From JAIVJZ01 sp036386515 (lineage in GTDB: Bacteria > Acidobacteriota > Blastocatellia > Pyrinomonadales > Pyrinomonadaceae): a stretch of 64,000 nucleotides of DNA. Below, one piece after another: positions 59,298 to 64,000 of the stretch. A model generated the notes under the pieces. The model saw nothing but the letters and a program-made list of their open reading frames with translations. It did no database searches and was not told the origin of the DNA. Location: assembly GCA_036386515.1 (NCBI GenBank), contig DASVVO010000081.1:123839-187838 (forward strand), read 5' to 3'. A program made the translations under genes and the position numbers. The first letter of the stretch is position 1. Each line of letters opens with the position of its first letter.

Positions 59298-60110
59298 TTA
59301 GTTGAGCAGGGCGGGTTGAGCATACATCGCTCGACGCGCCGATTGGAGCGTGCGGGCGGCGACATCGCTACCCGGCAGCGTCTTGTGAAGCACCTGCGTC
59401 TCGACTGGGGCAATTTGAGTCCCATAGATCGCGCATCCGATGGCGCACAACTCCATGACGGCGACGGTGACCCCGACGCAGATGGCGCAAATGGGCACAA
59501 CCCCGAAGGCGCAGGTCGCTCCGCACAGGATCAGCGACATCGGGCTGACGCCCCACGACCTCAAACAACCCCCGCTGCAATCCAACCACCCGACCGCCGC
59601 AAAAGTGGTGGCGCAAGCCGTGACTTTGGCTTTGCTGCCGGGCGACCCGGAAGGCGCGCTCGCAACGGCTGCGACCGGAGCCGCTTCATCGGCCGAGGTC
59701 AGGTCGAGAAGCATTTCGGGAATCGCCGATTCGTCGAGCGCGAGAGGGATTTCGGCGGCGGGGGATGCGACTTCATCCGTCGCGGCGGCGTCGGCGGCTA
59801 ATTGCCTGGCTTCCCCGTCGCTCGCAAGCGGCGGCAAGAGGGCAACCTTCGCTTCGGCGGCGGTTGGTGATGATGCCTGCGAGGCGTCGGCCGCCGTCAG
59901 CGTAGTTTCCAGTCCATCCGGGGCGGCATGTGTGGTGAAGTCAATAAAGGGGGTTCTTTCAACCTGACGCGCCGCGGGCGCGGCGTTCGCATCCGGGGCG
60001 GGCGATGCGCTTTTCGCGTCTTTGTCATTCGCGTAGCTCGCGTTGAAGCAGGAACAGGCCAGGATCATGCCGGTCACGAGCAGACACTTCCGCAAATTTT
60101 TATGGTTCAA
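59298..60110 (-). CDS. Cys-rich secreted/lipoprotein, possible peptide precursor
   Basis: The 270-residue protein starts with a signal region containing ILACSC (possible lipobox) and ASYAND (possible Sec site). Residues about 30-160 are disordered Ala/Pro/Glu/Asp-rich. The last 110 residues change character to a hydrophobic Cys-rich core: CATTFAAVGWLDCSGGC, then LRSWGVSPMSLILCGATC, then AFGVVPICAICVGVTVAVME and LCAIGCAIYG, with nine Cys in CxxxC/CxxC spacing, then a 35-residue tail. This resembles halocin-C8-like bacteriocin cores, which are cut from a long precursor; similarity is by eye only. An ABC-2 permease and ATPase follow on the same strand. Confidence 0.7.
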   Translation of the reverse strand: MNHKNLRKCLLVTGMILACSCFNASYANDKDAKSASPAPDANAAPAARQVERTPFIDFTTHAAPDGLETTLTAADASQASSPTAAEAKVALLPPLASDGEARQLAADAAATDEVASPAAEIPLALDESAIPEMLLDLTSADEAAPVAAVASAPSGSPGSKAKVTACATTFAAVGWLDCSGGCLRSWGVSPMSLILCGATCAFGVVPICAICVGVTVAVMELCAIGCAIYGTQIAPVETQVLHKTLPGSDVAARTLQSARRAMYAQPALLN

Positions 60111-60263
60111 GGGGGTTCTCCTGTGGGGTGAGTGAGGGTGAAGGAGGCGTGCGCTTAATTATCACGCCTTGGAGTTTTGAGGGAGCGCCCGCGAACCTTA
60201 TGCTGATCTGTCCCGCTTGTCAATGGAGAATCTACGGCGGCGTCGGCCGCGCAACTTTCCGGT

Positions 60264-61229
60264 TTACTCGGAAGCGTGTCCTCCCTCCGGCCGGACTTCA
60301 TTACGCACGAACAGTTCTTCGAGCGGGTTGCCGACCGGCTGGACGGAGACGAGCGTTGCGCCCGCGGCGCGCACGGCGCGGAGCGCGGCGTCAACATCGC
60401 GCTCGTCGGCAACTTCCAGACGCGCCCCGCCCGGCGTCGGCGTCAGGCGCGCGCCCGGCAGTTGCTCCGCTTCCGCTTTCAAGGCGGCGAGGCGCGCGCC
60501 CGCGCAGATGATCTCCATGGCGCGCGTGTCGCCCGCGGCCTGTCGCAGGTCTGCGAGTTGGCCGATGTGCGCGAGGCGTCCGCTTTGCAGGATGGCGGCG
60601 CGGTCGCAGAGCACTTCGATGTCGGCGAGGATGTGCGAGCAGAAGAAGACGGTCGTGCCGCTCGTGCGGAGAGAAGCGATGAGGTCGCGCACCTCGCGGC
60701 GGCCGATGGGGTCGAGGCCGCTCATCGGTTCGTCGAGAAAGACGATGGCCGGGTCGTTGACGAGGGCTTGCGCGAGGCCGACGCGTTGCAGCATCCCCTT
60801 CGAGAACTTGCGCAGTTGCTTGTCCCAACTCTTCTCTTCGAGGCGGACGAGCGCGAGCAGCGAAGCGGCGCGGGCGCGACAGTCGCGGCGCGTGTAGCCG
60901 AAAAGCTCGGCGCAGTATTCGAGCAGTTCGCGGGCGGTGAGATAGTCGTAGAAGTAGGGGTGTTCGGGGAGGTAGCCGATGCGTGCGTGCATGGAGATGT
61001 CTTCGATGTCGCGGCCGTCGATGCGCGCGCGCCCGGCGGTCGGGTAGATGAGCCGCATGAGGAGCTTCATCGTGGTGGACTTGCCCGCGCCGTTCGCGCC
61101 GAGGAAGCCGAAGATTTCGCCCGCTTCGACCGCGAGCGAAAGACCGTCGAGCGCGCGCACCTTGCGCTTGCGCCAGAAGCCCACCTCGTAGTCTTTCGTC
61201 AGATTGTCAATCTCGATTGCGGCTGCCAT
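60264..61229 (-). CDS. ABC transporter ATP-binding protein (module 2)
   Basis: The 321-residue ATPase has Walker A FGFLGANGAGKSTTMKLLMR near residue 41, signature RKFSKGMLQRVGLAQALVND, Walker B IVFLDEPMSGLDPIGRREVR and the His-switch region GTTVFFCSHILADIEVLCDR. The C-terminal 80 residues are an accessory domain, as in CcmA-like exporters. It is 17 bp downstream of the TPR gene and probably drives the permease at 62239-63129. Confidence 0.93.
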   Translation of the reverse strand: MAAAIEIDNLTKDYEVGFWRKRKVRALDGLSLAVEAGEIFGFLGANGAGKSTTMKLLMRLIYPTAGRARIDGRDIEDISMHARIGYLPEHPYFYDYLTARELLEYCAELFGYTRRDCRARAASLLALVRLEEKSWDKQLRKFSKGMLQRVGLAQALVNDPAIVFLDEPMSGLDPIGRREVRDLIASLRTSGTTVFFCSHILADIEVLCDRAAILQSGRLAHIGQLADLRQAAGDTRAMEIICAGARLAALKAEAEQLPGARLTPTPGGARLEVADERDVDAALRAVRAAGATLVSVQPVGNPLEELFVRNEVRPEGGHASE

Positions 61230-61246
61230 CTTTCATTCTCCATCAT

Positions 61247-62242
61247 TTAATACTTGCGAATGATCTCCGATTTCTCGCCGAGTTCCACGTCGCACGCATC
61301 TGGCTTGAGACGGTAAGCGACGCCGGAAGGATCGAGCGGCGCGGCGGATGAATCCATCTGGAAGCGCGCGGCGCGCAAGGCGGGCGCGAGTTCGCGCCAG
61401 TCGCGCGCGCAGCGGTCGGCGCGCGCGCGGTGCGCGGCGAGCAGGGCGCGCAGGGCGTCCATTTCGTCGAGCGATTGGAGTTGGAGCAGGCGAGCGAGCG
61501 AGAGTTGTTTCATCTGCTCGTCGTCGGTGTGCCGGTACATGTTTTGGTAGATGGCGCGGGCGGTTTCGCGGCTGCCGCCTTTGGTCGCCATCTGCGCCGA
61601 CATCGAGGCGACCCAGGGCGGTGCGCCGGGAATACGCGCGGCCGCCGCGTATGCCTCGCTCGCTTCATGAAAGCGTTGCTGTTGCCAGTAGATGTAGCCG
61701 AGGTATGTGTGGAGCCGCCAGGCACGCGGGTTGGCGGCGATGCCTTTCCTGATGAGTTTGACGGCGGCCTCCACGTCAACGGCCGGAAGGACGATGGCGC
61801 CGTACTCGTAGGCGGCGAGAAACTGCGGGTCGAGCGTCGTCGCGTTCTCCAGGAGCGGGGCGAGAATTTTCAGGTTGAGCGCGCTCAGGTCGTCGATCTG
61901 GAGCGCGCCCTCATGCACCGACAGCTTGCGCCCGACGTATTGAAGCGTGCGCATCCAATACCAATCGGCGGCCATCGCGTTGAAGCCGAGACTGAGGCGG
62001 CGCGCTTGCTCCGGCTTCAGGTACAACTCGTCCGACGTGCGCGCCGGTTGTTGCGCGATGGGCGGACGACGCAATTCGAACCAGCGAGCCAGCCCCGCCG
62101 CCGCGGCGAGTCCGCAGACGACGACGGCGACGAGCGCGAACTCGCGCCGCTTGAACCGGCGAGCGCGCCCGGCGGCGGCGTCGCCGGTCGAATCGCGGCG
62201 CGCCTCGTCGGCTGCTGTTCCTGTCTCCGGGGTGGCGTTCAT
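61247..62242 (-). CDS. TPR-repeat membrane-anchored protein of ABC module 2
   Basis: The 331-residue protein has an N-terminal disordered part, one membrane helix (FALVAVVVCGLAAAAGLARW), and tetratricopeptide-like helices: DPQFLAAYEYGAIVLPAVDV, NPRAWRLHTYLGYIYWQQQR and FHEASEAYAAAARIPGAPPW, whose A/G/Y positions fit TPR. The start at 62242 overlaps the permease stop (ATGA). It takes the same place in this module as the helical protein does in module 1. Confidence 0.85.
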   Translation of the reverse strand: MNATPETGTAADEARRDSTGDAAAGRARRFKRREFALVAVVVCGLAAAAGLARWFELRRPPIAQQPARTSDELYLKPEQARRLSLGFNAMAADWYWMRTLQYVGRKLSVHEGALQIDDLSALNLKILAPLLENATTLDPQFLAAYEYGAIVLPAVDVEAAVKLIRKGIAANPRAWRLHTYLGYIYWQQQRFHEASEAYAAAARIPGAPPWVASMSAQMATKGGSRETARAIYQNMYRHTDDEQMKQLSLARLLQLQSLDEMDALRALLAAHRARADRCARDWRELAPALRAARFQMDSSAAPLDPSGVAYRLKPDACDVELGEKSEIIRKY

Positions 62243-63129
62243 TTGAAGTTGCGACGGTTGAAGATGAGGATCGAGGCGGCGAGCAGGACGGCGATGTAGA
62301 CGAAAGCGTAAACGAGCGCGACGGCGAACGCGGCGGGCGCGGGCGTGAGGCCATGACCCGCGTCGGCGATAACGGTGTAGTGCGAAAGATTGGGGAGCAG
62401 GTAATAGAGCGCGCCGAAGAGGATTTTCGCGGCCGTCGTGCCCGTCGAGGCGGCGAGCAGTTTCATGTCCGCGCTGAAGTGGCCGATGACGAAGACGGCG
62501 AAGGTCATCAGCGCGGAGAGCGCGGGCGACGAGAAGGAAGAGAACAGCAGCGCGACCGCCACGACGATCATCAACTCGACGAAGATCAGAATGATCGCCG
62601 GCCACACGAGGAGCACGAGCGGGTCGTAGCCGCCGCGCACGTAGAGCAGCGCGAGCGAGACGCCCGCCCCCATCACGAGGACGTTGACGGCGAGCGTCAG
62701 GCACAGGCCGAGATACTTGCCGACGAGAAATTCGCCGCGCCCCACGGGTTTGGCGAAGATGGCGTAGACCGTGCGCCGCTCCAACTCTTTGTAGACCAGC
62801 CCGACGCCGACGAAGATCGCGATGAACACTCCGAAAAGCAGCATCGCGCTCAAAGACATGTCGATGATGATCTTGGCTTCCTGCGCCGCCGAGAGGTCGC
62901 CGATGAAGATCGCGCCGCCCGTCAGCAGGAGCACGAAGAAGACGAGATTGTAGAGCACGCGGTCGCGGACGGCTTCGCGGAAAGCGTTGCGCGCGATGGA
63001 GGCGATGCGCCGCCACGCGGAGCCGCGCGGTGGTGGCGAAGCGTGGGCGATGAAGGCGGGTTCTTCCGCGCTGGCGTTGGGCGTCGTCGGTGTCAAGGGT
63101 TCGGTCAGGGTAAGGGTTTCAGAAAACAT
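62239..63129 (-). CDS. ABC-2-type permease (module 2)
   Basis: The 296-residue protein has six or more hydrophobic segments: LYNLVFFVLLLTGGAIFIGD, AMLLFGVFIAIFVGVGLVYK, LCLTLAVNVLVMGAGVSLAL, LVWPAIILIFVELMIVVAVA, ALMTFAVFVIGHFSA and AFAVALVYAFVYIAVLLAAS. ELERRTVYAIFAKPVGRGEFL after the second helix is a typical ABC-2 coupling segment. The ATG at 63129 (MFSETLTLTEPLT) is taken over 63228. It is first in a three-gene operon with the TPR protein and ATPase; substrate unknown. Confidence 0.9.
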   Translation of the reverse strand: MFSETLTLTEPLTPTTPNASAEEPAFIAHASPPPRGSAWRRIASIARNAFREAVRDRVLYNLVFFVLLLTGGAIFIGDLSAAQEAKIIIDMSLSAMLLFGVFIAIFVGVGLVYKELERRTVYAIFAKPVGRGEFLVGKYLGLCLTLAVNVLVMGAGVSLALLYVRGGYDPLVLLVWPAIILIFVELMIVVAVALLFSSFSSPALSALMTFAVFVIGHFSADMKLLAASTGTTAAKILFGALYYLLPNLSHYTVIADAGHGLTPAPAAFAVALVYAFVYIAVLLAASILIFNRRNFK

Positions 63130-63234
63130 GTCCGGTTTGGTCGAAGATGTCTTGAAACCGCGCCGGTCAGGCTGAGCAGACGCGGTTGAGAATATCATAG
63201 GGAGCAGCCGCCCGCATGACCGTCCCAATTAAAA

Positions 63235-63268
63235 CTGCGGAGACGGAAACTTAATTCCGCCTCCGCAG
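63235..63268 (-). terminator. Hairpin terminator of the pilin genes
   Basis: CTGCGGAG, one mismatch, CGGAA pairs with TTCCG, mismatch, CTCCGCAG around ACTTAA. It lies 37 bp past the stop of the nearer pilin gene on the minus strand. Confidence 0.78.
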
Positions 63269-63304
63269 AGTCCAGTGGGTTTAGATCGACGTGGGTCGTT
63301 AGGT

Positions 63305-63796
63305 TTACTGGAGCGCGTCGCCGCCGGAAGCGCCGGTGGCGGAGCGGGCGGGAGGCGTCGTGCCGGTCGCACCGTAGATCACGGCCTGTTCGTTGCTGTA
63401 GAAGCTGCGCGTGCCGGTCGCCGTGATGCCCGTGCCGCCGGGGACGGCCGTCACATCATACTGCGCCGCCTGCGTGGCCGAAGCCGTCAGGATGCTGGCC
63501 TGGGGGATGGCGAACGTGTAGCCGCTCTTGGTGCCACCCATCAGGACGGCGTCGATGAGACCGGCCGTGTTCAGCGCGGTCAGGTTGGCGTAGGACAGGT
63601 TCGCGCCGACGGTCGTGAAGTAAGTCGCTTCGGCGGTGTTAAGGGAGCGCGTCGAGGCAATAGCGGAACCTTCGTTGGCGGCGCGACGCGACGCGAGCAG
63701 GTTGGGGATGGCGATGGCGGCGATGATGCCGATGATCGCAACCACGATCAGGAGTTCGATGAGTGAGAAGCCGCGTTGGCCTTTGTTCTGTTGCAT
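63305..63796 (-). CDS. Type IV pilin-like protein, PilA family
   Basis: The 163-residue protein has a short prepilin leader (MQQNKGQRG) cut before Phe, then the class-III signal helix FSLIELLIVVAIIGIIAAIA with Glu at position 5 of the mature form. The rest is short and strand-rich (STRSLNTAEATYFTTVGANL, GTRSFYSNEQAVIYGATG), as in acidobacterial pseudopilins and pilins. The second gene upstream on this strand has an almost identical C-terminus. The protein would be processed by PilD and assembled into a pilus or secretion pseudopilus. Confidence 0.92.
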   Translation of the reverse strand: MQQNKGQRGFSLIELLIVVAIIGIIAAIAIPNLLASRRAANEGSAIASTRSLNTAEATYFTTVGANLSYANLTALNTAGLIDAVLMGGTKSGYTFAIPQASILTASATQAAQYDVTAVPGGTGITATGTRSFYSNEQAVIYGATGTTPPARSATGASGGDALQ

Positions 63797-63838
63797 TTTC
63801 TTTAAGTCCTCAAGGTATGGGGTTGATAACGGTCTTGA

Positions 63839-64000
63839 CTACTGGAGGGCGGTGCCGCCGGAGGCGCCGGTGGCGGAGCGGGCGGGAGGCGTCGTGCCGG
63901 TCGCACCGTAGATCACGGCCTGTTCGTTGCTGTAGAAGCTGCGCGTGCCGGTCGCCGTGATGCCCGTGCCGCCGGGGACGGCCGTCACATCATACTGCGC
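63839..64000 (-). CDS. Second type IV pilin-like gene, cut by window edge
   Basis: Only the last 53 residues are visible (AQYDVTAVPGGTGITATGTR and SFYSNEQAVIYGATGTTPPA included). They are identical to the neighbouring pilin except near the final residues, where a few bases differ in the last codons. The stop (63841-63839) lies 42 bp upstream of the next pilin start. This is a recent tandem duplication or a case of gene conversion. Confidence 0.9.
   Translation of the reverse strand, partial: AQYDVTAVPGGTGITATGTRSFYSNEQAVIYGATGTTPPARSATGASGGTALQ

Overview
The window is a GC-rich bacterial chromosome segment with dense, often overlapping genes. It most likely comes from the phylum Acidobacteriota, perhaps class Blastocatellia. 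The pointers are three secreted von Willebrand-A proteins of the acidobacterial type (9043-10308, 16946-18055, 23247-24659), short PilA-like pilins ending the window, and a futalosine-type menaquinone gene set. The placement rests on gene-family resemblance only; no rRNA lies in the window.

Layout. 1-2549 is most of uvrA. 2791-7623 holds a small unknown protein, an M50-like membrane protease, moaC with a methyltransferase, a secreted fasciclin protein and moeA. Two tRNA genes (Asp-GTC, Val-TAC) lie at 7935-8151. 9043-18055 mixes VWA proteins with pentose-phosphate enzymes: phosphopentomutase (deoB), an RpiB-type isomerase and deoxyribose-phosphate aldolase (deoC). The last two carry N-terminal extensions that look like bacterial-microcompartment targeting peptides. 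Between them sits an accessory patch: a zeta-toxin-like kinase, two small antitoxin-like proteins and an AT-rich nuclease-like gene. 18233-21606 is an outer-membrane protein and an ECF sigma / anti-sigma / secreted protein operon. 21851-29187 has glgC, a third VWA protein, an M14-type peptidase, plsC and a LolA-like protein. 29394-35228 carries four menaquinone-linked genes (mqnD, mqnE, a UbiA-type prenyltransferase, ubiX) on one strand, interleaved with small genes. 35856-38130 is larB plus an LCAT-like lipoprotein. 38131-39065 is non-coding and contains heptamer repeats, a cluster of REP-like palindromes and the 3' remnant of an alpha-oxoamine synthase.

39066-48888 has proS, glyA, a foreign-looking DUF4393 gene inserted next to a membrane-protein gene that now lacks a start codon, dinG, an orphan mbtH-like gene and queD. 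49022-54854 is a signalling block: an NtrC-type regulator, a small kinase, a CheY-like receiver, an RsbRD-like domain protein and a large hybrid-free sensor kinase. 55589-63129 contains two ABC export modules built in the same order (permease, helical/TPR protein, ATPase). The first is preceded by a cysteine-rich secreted protein that could be a peptide precursor. The window closes with two near-identical tandem pilin genes, the second cut by the window edge.

The most interesting signals are the candidate microcompartment cargo pair RpiB/DeoC, whose RpiB has Asp in place of the E. coli-type catalytic Cys; the Cys-rich protein with its ABC module; and a family of intergenic inverted repeats whose arms are made of 7-bp tandem repeats and which recur directly after stop codons.
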